Below the pieces are notes generated by a model that saw nothing but the letters and a program-made list of their open reading frames with translations, ran no database searches and was not told where the DNA came from. A stretch of 23,620 bases of DNA from a virus: positions 1-23,620 of the IMG/VR virus record IMGVR_UViG_3300042309_000102; one strand, 5' to 3'. The translations under genes and the position numbers were made by a program. How positions within the stretch are numbered: position 1 is the first letter of the stretch; every line of letters begins with the position of its first letter. Below are positions 6,469-13,411 of the stretch, piece by piece.

Positions 6469-8060
6469 TGGCTGGTCAAAGTAGAACTCTCAAGCTTTCG
6501 ATTCTTGGCGATGTAGATCAACTTAAGAAAAGCCTCAACACCGGATCAAACGAAGTTCAAGGTTTTGGCAACAAACTCGGTGATTTTAGCAAAAAGGCTG
6601 GTTTGGCTTTTGCCGCAGCTGGTGCTGCCGCAGCTGCTTATGCAGGCAAATTGCTCATTGATGGTGTTAAGTCTGCAATTGAGGATGAGGCTGCTCAAGC
6701 AAAATTGGCAACAACTTTGCAAAATGTTACCGGTGCAACAAACGCGCAAATTGCAGCTGTTGAGGATTACATAACACAAACCGCATTGGCCAATGGTGTA
6801 ACCGATGATCAACTAAGGCCATCTCTCGACAGACTGGTGAGAAGTACGAAAGATGTTGAGGAAGCGCAAAAGCTCCAAACATTGGCATTAGACATTGCAG
6901 CCGGTACAGGCAAGGACTTGCAGACAGTTTCGGAAGCCTTGGGAAAGGCCTATGATGGAAATTTAGGCGCACTCAAAAAATTGGGTGTAGGCATCGATGA
7001 TTCAATTATTAAATCAAAGAATTTTGATGCTGCCGCAGCTGCACTTTCAAAGACTTTTGAAGGTCAAGCATCAAAGCAAGCTGAGACATTTCAAGGCAAA
7101 ATGGCACGGCTTACTGTTGCATTTGATGAGGCAAAAGAAACTGTCGGATCGTATGTGCTTGATGCGCTAACACCATTGGTCAGCAACTTTGTGGACAAAG
7201 GCATCCCAGCAATTCAAGATTTTGCCGGCAATCTGAGCAAAACATTGGGGCCAGCCTTTACTCAAATACTCAAAGTAGTTCGCGATGATGTTTTGCCGAT
7301 TATCAAAGCTTGGTATGGCTTTATTGTTGACACGATTGTTCCAGCTCTTTCAGCTATTATCGGGCCGGCTTTTCAAGGTTTAGTCAGCGCATTTACCAAA
7401 ATCAAAAATGCTGTCGTGGACAATAGTGATGAATTAAAGCCATTGCTAGGTTTGTTTAAGTCAATCGCCAATTTTATAAAAGAGGATTTAGCACCTATTT
7501 TGGGTGGTGCTTTCAAATTAGCATTGTCAGCAATTGGAACAATTGTTGCTGGCCTTGTTACCGGCTTTTCAAAGCTTGTTGGTTTTCTCACCAACACAAT
7601 TAACAAAATGAAAGAATTTGTCAATTTCATCAAAGATAATCCGGTTACACGCTTTTTCTTTACTACGGAAAGTGAATCCAAAGGTTTGAAGGCTGGGGGC
7701 ACTTTTGATCTACGCACACCGGTCGAATCACCGGGATTTGGCGTAGGTAATGGATTTATGCCATCGGGTGTATCACCGACATTTACAGGCGCACCTGTTG
7801 AGGCTTACTCACCAGCCATGCAAGCTGCGATTTTAAGGCGTGAGGAATTGAAGGCGGAAACCGAAAGATTGAGGCAAGCCCGAGAGGCAGCCGCAGCTGC
7901 ACGATTAGCGGCTACCGGTGGGCTTTCAACAGGTGAACGCATTACAATCAATGTGAGCGGTGCAATCGATCCTGAAGGCACAGCACGCACAATTGTGGAC
8001 ACACTCAATAACTCATTTTACCGGGGCACGCTTGGTGCTGGGGCGCTGGTTGCTGTCTAA
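6468..8060 (+). CDS. Tape measure protein, copy 1
   Basis: It sets tail length and is the longest gene in the unit (530 aa). It starts at ATG 6468 with AAGGAG at 6457-6462, preferred over a GTG two codons earlier. An alanine-rich hydrophobic stretch follows near residues 36-60. Long helical repeats come next, then two hydrophobic segments (DDVLPIIKAWYGFIVDTIVP and GTIVAGLVTGFSKLVGFLTN). The Arg/Ala-rich tail ends in NVSGAIDPEGTARTIVDTLN. At roughly 0.15 nm per residue it predicts a tail near 80 nm. Residues about 272-350 and 400-440 are strongly diverged from copy 2, but total length differs by one residue. Confidence 0.93.
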   Translation: MAGQSRTLKLSILGDVDQLKKSLNTGSNEVQGFGNKLGDFSKKAGLAFAAAGAAAAAYAGKLLIDGVKSAIEDEAAQAKLATTLQNVTGATNAQIAAVEDYITQTALANGVTDDQLRPSLDRLVRSTKDVEEAQKLQTLALDIAAGTGKDLQTVSEALGKAYDGNLGALKKLGVGIDDSIIKSKNFDAAAAALSKTFEGQASKQAETFQGKMARLTVAFDEAKETVGSYVLDALTPLVSNFVDKGIPAIQDFAGNLSKTLGPAFTQILKVVRDDVLPIIKAWYGFIVDTIVPALSAIIGPAFQGLVSAFTKIKNAVVDNSDELKPLLGLFKSIANFIKEDLAPILGGAFKLALSAIGTIVAGLVTGFSKLVGFLTNTINKMKEFVNFIKDNPVTRFFFTTESESKGLKAGGTFDLRTPVESPGFGVGNGFMPSGVSPTFTGAPVEAYSPAMQAAILRREELKAETERLRQAREAAAAARLAATGGLSTGERITINVSGAIDPEGTARTIVDTLNNSFYRGTLGAGALVAV

Positions 8061-9307
8061 TGAGCATTTTTAATCCGGTCTGGCGAGTGACGATTGGTGG
8101 CGTGCAATACCAAACGGCCATTTTGGCCAATCTTACAATTACCAGCGGTCGCTCAAACATTTATGAGCAAGCTCAGGCCGGATACACAAACCTTGAAATA
8201 ATCAATTTAGATCAATCAAATGTGGCAATCGGGATAAATGATTCAATACTTATCGAATTACAGGACTCAACATCTACATTTGTGCCAATATTTGGCGGGT
8301 CTGTTGTTGAGGTTGGCATTTCCGTAGCTGAAGTTGGAAGCGTTGATTATGCACAACGGATCAATATTATTGCGCTGGGTGCTTTGGCTAGATTGCCAAA
8401 AGCTTTGACTGATGGGGTACTTTCCAAAGAATTTGACGGCGATCAAATTTATGATGTGTTATCGGGTGTCTTGTTTGATTCATGGCAGGAAGTGCCGCCA
8501 GCTTTAACATGGGCAACCTATGATCCAACAACTCAATGGCAAAATGCTGAAAATTCGGGATTGGGCGAAATTGATCGACCAGGTAATTACGAGCTAGCCG
8601 CTCGATCATCCAACCGAACAGATGTTTATTCATTGGTTGCAGCTTTAGCCACATCGGGCTTGGGTTACATTTATGAAGATTCTCAAGGCCGAATTGGATA
8701 TGCAGATTCGACCCATCGAACAGTATATTTAGCAGCCAATGGGTATGTCGATCTCACCGCAAATCACGCTTTGGCACCGGGTTTAAGCATCCAGCAACGG
8801 GCAGGCGATGTGCGAAATTCAATCACGATTCAATATGGTGCCACATCATCATCTGAGGAATCTGCCAGCGATCCAGCATCGATTGCCTTGTATGGGCAGC
8901 TGGCACAAATTATCCGGACAACCTTGCACAATTCCAGCGATGCCGAGGATCAAGCTGATTTTTATTTAAGCCTCAGAGCTTATCCACAATTCAATTTTAA
9001 CAACATCACATTTGAGCTGACAAACCCAGAAATCGATGATATTGACCGGGATGCCTTAATTAATGTTTTTATGGGTATGCCCGTGAACATTGCCAATCTG
9101 CCACTCAATATGAATTCCGGAGATTTTCTGGGTTTCGTTGAAGGCTGGACATTTTCGGCCCGATACAATCAGGTCAGCATTTCAATGATCGTCTCACCAA
9201 TTGCGTTTTCATTGCAAGCCAAGCGATGGAACGATGTTCCGGTAGTCGAAGCATGGAATACAGTCAATCCAACTTTGGATTGGATCAATGCCACAGTTGT
9301 GGCGTAA
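8060..9307 (+). CDS. Minor tail protein, probable distal tail or hub component, copy 1
   Basis: This 415-aa beta-rich protein begins MSIFNPVWRVTIGGVQYQTA. Its place right after the tape measure is that of the distal tail or tail-associated hub proteins at the tail tip. Early segments have short strands and ELQDSTSTFVPIFGGSVVEV; the middle has SLVAALATSGLGYIYEDSQG. The late part has GMPVNIANLPLNMNSGDFLG and EGWTFSARYNQVSISM, as in hub-fold proteins. The TAATG overlap with the tape measure stop is one base. No enzymatic motif is visible. Residues around 258-282 differ most from copy 2. Confidence 0.72.
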   Translation: MSIFNPVWRVTIGGVQYQTAILANLTITSGRSNIYEQAQAGYTNLEIINLDQSNVAIGINDSILIELQDSTSTFVPIFGGSVVEVGISVAEVGSVDYAQRINIIALGALARLPKALTDGVLSKEFDGDQIYDVLSGVLFDSWQEVPPALTWATYDPTTQWQNAENSGLGEIDRPGNYELAARSSNRTDVYSLVAALATSGLGYIYEDSQGRIGYADSTHRTVYLAANGYVDLTANHALAPGLSIQQRAGDVRNSITIQYGATSSSEESASDPASIALYGQLAQIIRTTLHNSSDAEDQADFYLSLRAYPQFNFNNITFELTNPEIDDIDRDALINVFMGMPVNIANLPLNMNSGDFLGFVEGWTFSARYNQVSISMIVSPIAFSLQAKRWNDVPVVEAWNTVNPTLDWINATVVA

Positions 9308-9318
9308 GGAGAAAACAA

Positions 9319-9753
9319 GTGGCAAACCCAACAACAAACTTCAATTTTGTAATGCCCACACCGACAGATTTGGTTACGGATTTGCCGGCTGATTTTGAGG
9401 TATTTGGTCAGGCTGTGGACACACAATTAGCAACATTGACCACAAAAATACAATTCAATAACCAGACTGGAACCACATACACATTGGTGGCTAGTGATTT
9501 GGCAAAACTTGTGACCTGTTCAAATGGATCACCAATCACAGTCACAATCCCACCATCGGTTTTTGTCGCTGGCAATGTGATCAATCTGCAACAAACCGGA
9601 GCTGGTCAAGTCACATTTGCTCAAGGTGCAGGAGTCACAATTACATCATCCGGTGCAACGGCTTCAGCTCCAAAAATCCGCAAACAATACGCGGCATCAT
9701 CAATAATTTGCACCGCTTCCAATACTTTTACAATTCTTGGAGATTTAACATAA
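9319..9753 (+). CDS. Small structural (tail tip or baseplate-associated) protein, copy 1
   Basis: The best start is GTG at 9319: AAGGAG at 9306-9311 lies 7 bases upstream, and the N-terminus MANPTTNFNFVMPTPTDLV resembles small tail-tip proteins of environmental phages. The 144 aa contain DLPADFEVFGQAVDTQLATL, a helical lead-in, then a beta-rich C-terminal part (TYTLVASDLAKLVTCSNGSP, VTFAQGAGVTITSSGATAS). It could display a receptor-binding or fibre-attachment domain. The start of the second copy is present at 23452. Function is inferred from position. Confidence 0.65.
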   Translation: MANPTTNFNFVMPTPTDLVTDLPADFEVFGQAVDTQLATLTTKIQFNNQTGTTYTLVASDLAKLVTCSNGSPITVTIPPSVFVAGNVINLQQTGAGQVTFAQGAGVTITSSGATASAPKIRKQYAASSIICTASNTFTILGDLT

Positions 9754-10538
9754 TGCTTTTACTAGGAGTTGTTTCATGTTCACCAGCAACAACTGTCGAT
9801 AGTGACATTTTAATTGTTGCAGGTGCAGGAGGTGGAGGTGGTGCTGTCGCAGGTTGTATTGGCGGAGGCGGCGGCGCAGGTGGATTTCAGTATTTGACGG
9901 CTCAACCAATTGCAATTGCAAGTTATTCGGTAACTGTCGGCGCAGGCGGTGCAAAAGGTTTGGGTGCAGGAAGCGGCACACCTACGAGTGGAACAAATGG
10001 ATCGAATTCCGTTTTTGGAGCTTTGACGGCATCTGTTGGAGGCGGTTATGGCGGCGGCGGTAGCGGTTCAAATGTAGGTTTTTCAGGTGGCAATGGCGGT
10101 TCAGGTGGCGGTGCTGGCTTTAGTGCTGGATCAACAACAGTTGGCGGCACGGGAACTTCGGGGCAAGGTAACAACGGCGGAAACGAAGGTTCAGGCGGTG
10201 GTGGTTCAGGCGGTGGTGGCTCAAGTAGCGCAGGCGGAAATCCAACCGCAGGTTCAGGCACTGCAAATTCAATTAGTGGTTCGTCTGTTACTTATTCAAC
10301 CGGCGGTTTAGGAGACGGCGCAGCGGGCAATGGCGTTAATGCAACTGATCCGGCTGCAAATCTTGGCATAGGTGGCGCAGCTGGCTGGAACGCAAATGGC
10401 GCAAATGGTGGCTCGGGCGTTGTGATTATTCGCTATTTAACGGGAGCAATGACCGCAACAGGAGGAACCACATCAACATCTGGTGGATACACAATTCACA
10501 CTTTTACAACTAGCGGAACATTTACAAGGAGCGCATGA
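9753..10538 (+). CDS. Glycine-rich tail adhesin or fibre-tip protein
   Basis: A 261-aa protein dominated by Gly, Ser, Ala and Asn. DILIVAGAGGGGG starts near residue 17, a long polyglycine region covers most of the middle, and GSGVVIIRYLTGAM precedes a Thr-rich C-terminus (GGYTIHTFTTSGTFT). This layout is common in phage glycine-rich receptor-binding tips, which pack as polyglycine helices. ATG at 9753 overlaps the previous stop by one base, with GGAG (9739-9742) 10 bases upstream. The first residues contain VVSC, which resembles a lipobox, but surface lipidation is unlikely for a virion protein. No second copy lies in the window. Confidence 0.75.
   Translation: MLLLGVVSCSPATTVDSDILIVAGAGGGGGAVAGCIGGGGGAGGFQYLTAQPIAIASYSVTVGAGGAKGLGAGSGTPTSGTNGSNSVFGALTASVGGGYGGGGSGSNVGFSGGNGGSGGGAGFSAGSTTVGGTGTSGQGNNGGNEGSGGGGSGGGGSSSAGGNPTAGSGTANSISGSSVTYSTGGLGDGAAGNGVNATDPAANLGIGGAAGWNANGANGGSGVVIIRYLTGAMTATGGTTSTSGGYTIHTFTTSGTFTRSA
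10188..10217 (+). repeat. Two perfect 15-bp tandem repeats in adhesin gene
   Basis: GGTTCAGGCGGTGGT occurs twice back to back (10188-10202, 10203-10217) and is followed by a partial GGCTCA. In frame it encodes Gly-Ser-Gly-Gly-Gly units, like a flexible linker. Perfect DNA identity suggests recent slippage, and unit number may vary between strains. Confidence 0.85.
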
Positions 10539-10843
10539 TGAGTTATTGGGCGCAATTAGACAAAGACAACAAAGTTTTACAAGTAATTGTCGGAGATGAT
10601 GATCTTGAGGATGCATTTCAATGGCTTGTTTTGAATCATGGCGGTGTTTGGAAACACATGCCAGAGGATAACTATGGCGGCATCGGCTGGACATACATCG
10701 ATGATCTGGGTTTTCATGCACCACAACCATTTGAGTCATGGACACTTAATGGCTTAATTTGGGAAGCACCAGAGCCAAAGCCAGAAGGTGATTTTTACTG
10801 GGATGAAGCACAATTGAAATGGGTTGCTTGTGAACTTTCCTGA
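10538..10843 (+). CDS. Putative tail fibre-associated or fibre-assembly protein
   Basis: A 101-aa acidic, Trp-rich protein beginning MSYWAQLDKDNKVLQVIVGD. It contains NYGGIGWTYIDDLGFHAPQP, followed by a Trp/Pro-rich end (WEAPEPKPEG, then YWDEAQLKWVA). Short proteins with this pattern occur beside tail fibre genes in many environmental phages; no biochemical role is certain. AAGGAG at 10526-10531 favours ATG 10538, 6 bases away, over the ATG at 10535. Its start overlaps the adhesin stop by one base. Confidence 0.65.
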   Translation: MSYWAQLDKDNKVLQVIVGDDDLEDAFQWLVLNHGGVWKHMPEDNYGGIGWTYIDDLGFHAPQPFESWTLNGLIWEAPEPKPEGDFYWDEAQLKWVACELS

Positions 10844-11336
10844 TGGCACATTGCCGCGTTTAATTCAGGTTGCACTCGCTGAGGTGGGTACAGCTGAAAC
10901 CGGCAACAATGAAACCAAATACGGCAAATTTATGAAAGCCGACAAGCTGCCATGGTGTGGCTCATTTCTCAATTGGTGTGCGCATCAAGCCGGTGTCAAG
11001 GTGCCAAATGTTGTCAGCACACGAGCTGGAGCTGAGGCATTTAAGAAAGCCAAGCAATGGCACACCACACCAAAGATTGGTGATTTTGTTTTCTTTGATT
11101 TTATCGATGATGACAAGACGATCATCAATCACATTGGCTTGGTAATTAGATGTTCAGACAAACAGATTGTGACTATCGAAGGCAACACATCAAGCGGTGG
11201 CGATCAGCGCAATGGTGGCGAGGTTATGGTTAAATCAAGAACTTTGGGAGCAAGGTCATTTGTTGTCGGTTATGGCCGACCAACTTATGGCGCGTTTTCC
11301 GGTGATTTGCCGGATCGACCAAAAGGAGAAAAATAA
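10830..11336 (+). CDS. Endolysin with CHAP domain
   Basis: A peptidoglycan amidase or endopeptidase of 168 aa that would release progeny. The CHAP triad is visible: C43 in WCGSFLNWC, H101 in NHIGLV, and E117/N119 in IEGNTSSGG. No signal peptide or separate wall-binding domain is seen, so it probably needs a holin to reach the wall. GTG at 10830 gives MNFPDGTLPRLIQVAL and overlaps the previous gene by 14 bases; an in-frame TTG at 10824 is the only nearby alternative. Two membrane genes follow directly, completing a lysis cassette. Confidence 0.88.
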   Translation: MNFPDGTLPRLIQVALAEVGTAETGNNETKYGKFMKADKLPWCGSFLNWCAHQAGVKVPNVVSTRAGAEAFKKAKQWHTTPKIGDFVFFDFIDDDKTIINHIGLVIRCSDKQIVTIEGNTSSGGDQRNGGEVMVKSRTLGARSFVVGYGRPTYGAFSGDLPDRPKGEK

Positions 11337-11518
11337 TGGAGCAATTTAAGGCAGCGGCAGCATCGTGGGCACGCAGCGCGGTGGCTGGATGTCTGGCCGT
11401 GTACATGACCGGAAACACCAATCCAAAAGATTTGGCCATGGGCTTAATCGCTGGAATCGTGCCGGTTTTAGCTCGTTGGGCAAATCCTAACGATCACGCA
11501 TTAGGCATCAAAAAGTGA
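11336..11518 (+). CDS. Holin-like small membrane protein 1
   Basis: A 60-aa protein with two short hydrophobic segments, about residues 12-24 (ARSAVAGCLAVYM) and 32-46 (DLAMGLIAGIVPVLA), separated by a polar NTNPK turn. The C-terminus is short and charged. Size, topology and location after the endolysin fit a class II-like holin. AAGGAG at 11323-11328 sits 7 bases before the ATG. Its TGA is overlapped by the GTG start of the next membrane gene. Confidence 0.68.
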   Translation: MEQFKAAAASWARSAVAGCLAVYMTGNTNPKDLAMGLIAGIVPVLARWANPNDHALGIKK

Positions 11519-11715
11519 GTGTGGGCGAGTGGACGGCTGTTGGTGGACTTGTAATCACGACATTGGCAGCTGTCTATTCGTCAATGAAAATCATCATCAA
11601 AGCGGTCATGAGCGAGCTGTCACCGAATTCAGGTTCGAGTTTGAAGGATCAGGTTTCCCGGATAGAAGCTCGTTTGGATTATCTGTACACACAGCTCATT
11701 GAGGAAAAGAAGTAG
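11515..11715 (+). CDS. Holin-like small membrane protein 2 with coiled coil
   Basis: A 66-aa protein: one transmembrane segment near residues 5-22 (EWTAVGGLVITTLAAVYS), an amphipathic helix, then a charged coiled-coil-like C-terminus (SLKDQVSRIEARLDYLYTQL, then IEEKK). It starts at GTG 11515 in a GTGA overlap. One membrane span plus a charged helix resembles second lysis proteins (pinholin partner, antiholin or spanin-like). The pairing suggests joint control of lysis timing. Confidence 0.6.
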   Translation: MSVGEWTAVGGLVITTLAAVYSSMKIIIKAVMSELSPNSGSSLKDQVSRIEARLDYLYTQLIEEKK

Positions 11716-11718
11716 CGA

Positions 11719-11738
11719 CACGCCGCCATTTGAGCGTG
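11719..11738 (+). terminator. Weak hairpin after lysis cassette
   Basis: CACGC (11719-11723) and GCGTG (11734-11738) form a 5-base G+C-rich stem around a 10-base loop, 4 bases after the last lysis gene. It begins the longest untranslated gap in the unit (11716-11817) and could end or attenuate the late transcript. No U-run follows, so confidence is low. Confidence 0.25.
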
Positions 11739-11778
11739 ATTGTTGAACTTGTCGGTTTTGCCTGTCACTCTTTATTTC

Positions 11779-11811
11779 GGGAGCTGATTCGCGGCTCCCA
11801 GAATCGGGAGC
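11779..11811 (+). promoter_or_regulatory. Mutually exclusive hairpins covering the ribosome site of the next gene
   Basis: Three arms are in series: GGGAGC (11779-11784), GCTCCC (11794-11799), and GGGAGC again (11806-11811). The middle arm can pair with either outer arm (loops of 9 or 6 bases). The last arm is the Shine-Dalgarno region of the small gene at 11818. A further nested pair, GATTC/GAATC (11786-11790 and 11801-11805), competes. This is a switch-like leader by shape; no ligand or protein partner is implied. Confidence 0.45.
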
Positions 11812-11817
11812 AAGACA

Positions 11818-11976
11818 ATGAACGAAATCTCAATTGTGATCATGTGTTTGATCGCTGGTGCTTTATGGGCTATCACGGCCTATTCGGTTGGATTCAAGGA
11901 AGGCGAGCGACAAGGCTATACAAGAGGCCGAGCCGTTGCACGCCATGCCGTATCAGCTGATCGGAAGGTTAAGTAA
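11818..11976 (+). CDS. Small single-span membrane protein with basic tail
   Basis: A 52-aa gene. ATG 11818 follows GGGAG (11806-11810) by 7 bases, and the TAA overlaps the next ATG by one base. Residues about 3-24 form a hydrophobic span (ISIVIMCLIAGALWAITAYS). A charged tail with GFKEGERQGYTRGRAVARHA follows. Single-span proteins with such GxxxGxxxG-type Arg-rich tails are common in small environmental phages, without known function. It opens the early or accessory module and sits under the alternative-hairpin leader. It may act at the host membrane. Confidence 0.7.
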   Translation: MNEISIVIMCLIAGALWAITAYSVGFKEGERQGYTRGRAVARHAVSADRKVK

Positions 11977-12581
11977 TGGGATTCTTAGATAACTATGAAG
12001 GAAACAAAGAGCGCACAGATCGATGGATTAAGACTTATCCAGAAGGCCGACTTGAGGCCACAATCATCAATTTCGATGCAGACAAAGGTTCAATCCTTGT
12101 CCGTGCGGCCGCATGGCGTAACCAAACGGAGATTGAGCCAGCGGGCATCGATTTTGCGTTTGGCTATCAGGCTGCCTATAACGCCAATATGAAACGCTGG
12201 TTTGTTGAGGATACTGTCACATCAGCTTTGATGCGCGTGATGGCCTTGGTTATGGGTGGCACGGAAAAGGCCACAAAAGAAACCATGGAAAAGGTAAATG
12301 CGGCCGATGTTTATGACCCATGGGCTACAAAGTTTGGCGATGTCCCAAGTTACAAAACCTCAGCTGAGGCTGAGATGGCCGGCACACCATCATTTGGATC
12401 ATCAGATGAATCACCATCGGTGCCAGAGTGCCACCATGGCGCAATGCGCTGGAATCAAAGCAAGCCAGATGCAGCCAAATCATGGGGCGGCTACTTTTGC
12501 AGCGAGAAAATCAAAGAAAATCAATGCACGCCCCGTTGGTATGTTTTACGATCAACCGGAAAATGGGAGCCACAAGTATGA
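11976..12581 (+). CDS. Unknown 201-aa protein, possible nucleic-acid protein with C-terminal Cys/His cluster
   Basis: The N-terminal part (residues 1 to about 105) is an alpha-beta domain beginning MGFLDNYEGNKERTDRWIKT. It includes GSILVRAAAWRN and MKRWFVEDTVTSALMRVMAL. A polar low-complexity linker (about 115-148) follows. The C-terminus holds C152-H153-H154, C175 and C184 among aromatic residues, possibly a metal-binding knuckle. In this module a role in DNA binding, annealing or replication support is plausible, but no diagnostic motif is visible. It overlaps both neighbours by 1-4 bases. Confidence 0.55.
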   Translation: MGFLDNYEGNKERTDRWIKTYPEGRLEATIINFDADKGSILVRAAAWRNQTEIEPAGIDFAFGYQAAYNANMKRWFVEDTVTSALMRVMALVMGGTEKATKETMEKVNAADVYDPWATKFGDVPSYKTSAEAEMAGTPSFGSSDESPSVPECHHGAMRWNQSKPDAAKSWGGYFCSEKIKENQCTPRWYVLRSTGKWEPQV

Positions 12582-12772
12582 GCGACTATGTTGAAATCAT
12601 CTATCCACAAGAGATGAAAGCCAGGTTGATGTGCAATGGCGAAGTCGTTGAGGAATACAAAATCGAGCAATGCGACAAGTGCTCACAGCTGAGGCGATTA
12701 GATCATTTTGGCTACCAAAAAGGCTATGACAAGCAAGACAACATTATTTGGTTTTGTGGTGATTGCCGATGA
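12578..12772 (+). CDS. Small zinc-knuckle protein 1
   Basis: A 64-aa protein with C32-x2-C35 (QCDKCSQLR) and C60-x2-C63 (FCGDCR), a probable four-cysteine zinc site spanning a basic, aromatic loop. ATG 12578 forms an ATGA overlap with the previous gene, with GGGAG at 12565-12569. Such proteins may bind DNA, RNA or a host protein such as RNA polymerase. There is no evidence here for a particular target. Confidence 0.68.
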   Translation: MSDYVEIIYPQEMKARLMCNGEVVEEYKIEQCDKCSQLRRLDHFGYQKGYDKQDNIIWFCGDCR

Positions 12773-13248
12773 TAGATCGTATTGAGGAGGTGCAATGTAT
12801 GTTGGCAGCAATTCAACATTGCCATGATCGATCAGCTGATCACAGCTCACGCATTGTCAAAGACATTTCATGGTTTGCCTATGTTGCACAAATGGGTGAG
12901 TCAATGCTGGCTGAGTTAGTGGTGGCCAAGCGATTGGGCTATGAATATACACCGGGCATCACATGGGATAAATCAAAAGCCGATGTGGGCGAACACATTG
13001 AGGTCAAATGGTCAGCCAATCCAGCAAGCAATTTATGGATTCAGGATTCAGACAGACATGATCGTGACATTGCTGTATTAGTTACAGGCAGCTCACCAAA
13101 GATGCACATTGTTGGCTGGATGCCGGTAGCCGTAGCTAAGAAACCACGCTATCGCAATGCATCACAAAACAATTGGAGTGTGCCTCAAATCAATCTGCAA
13201 CCTATTGAGACTTTACAAAGGAGCAACTATGCACATCCTTCAATTTGA
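12769..13248 (+). CDS. PD-(D/E)XK-like nuclease
   Basis: A 159-aa protein with D72 in KADVGEH and E78-V79-K80 in HIEVKWS, the Asp...Glu-x-Lys pattern of restriction-endonuclease-like nucleases. A core strand DRDIAVLVTGSS follows, then a Trp/Lys-rich C-terminus. The coupled start ATG 12769 overlaps the previous stop (ATGA). An alternative in-frame ATG at 12799 has a stronger site, AGGAGG at 12785-12790, and would give 149 aa without touching the core. Possible roles are host DNA degradation, recombination or replication-intermediate processing. The catalytic call rests on one motif. Confidence 0.62.
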   Translation: MIDRIEEVQCMLAAIQHCHDRSADHSSRIVKDISWFAYVAQMGESMLAELVVAKRLGYEYTPGITWDKSKADVGEHIEVKWSANPASNLWIQDSDRHDRDIAVLVTGSSPKMHIVGWMPVAVAKKPRYRNASQNNWSVPQINLQPIETLQRSNYAHPSI

Positions 13249-13411
13249 TTGTTCGATCTGTAAGAAGCTGTATGGAAAGCCAAAGCAACGCCATGGCCTT
13301 AAAAAAGGTGCTGAACTCACAGCTCATGAGTGGTTTGCCCAATGTATGGGATGCGGTGCATTTGGTATCAAGATTGTTGATGATGCTCGGATTGAGGAGA
13401 TGTCATTGTGA
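13229..13411 (+). CDS. Small zinc-ribbon protein 2
   Basis: A 60-aa protein with C8-x2-C11 (CSIC) and C39-x2-C42 (CMGC), spaced like a zinc ribbon, and a basic loop between them. AAGGAG at 13218-13223 precedes ATG 13229 by 5 bases. The gene overlaps the end of the nuclease gene by 20 bases in another frame. It may be a nucleic-acid or transcription-machinery binder; no more can be said. Confidence 0.65.
   Translation: MHILQFDCSICKKLYGKPKQRHGLKKGAELTAHEWFAQCMGCGAFGIKIVDDARIEEMSL

Larger units (their letters stand above)
1..9487 (+). repeat. First copy of a diverged direct repeat of the phage genome (head-tail module)
   Basis: This stretch matches 14122-23620 in gene order, gene length and overlap pattern. 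The offset grows from 14121 at the terminase to 14133 at the tail genes through a few small indels. Substitutions are mostly synonymous and every gene is open in both copies, so the copies are two functional lineages rather than one decaying duplicate. Nearly identical tracts alternate with strongly diverged tracts. The repeat is too diverged to be terminal redundancy of a single molecule. Confidence 0.95.

Noticed and set aside
9226-9318. Upstream extension of the small structural protein
   Set aside because: The extra residues lie inside the hub gene. GTG 9319 has a strong ribosome site and gives the conserved MANPTTNF start.
9753-9810. Lipoprotein signal (VVSC) in the glycine-rich protein
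   Set aside because: There is no basic N-region and the context is a virion tail gene; similar short starts occur in phage fibre proteins, so the match is probably chance.
10046-10261. Proline-rich frame on the minus strand
   Set aside because: It is the antisense of the glycine-rich coding sequence (GGN read as NCC); no start context or neighbour supports it.
11730-11960. 76-codon open frame across the spacer
   Set aside because: It has a poor start and Cys/Arg-rich non-protein-like sequence. The frame at 11818-11976 has a ribosome site, a clean membrane span and coupling to the next gene.
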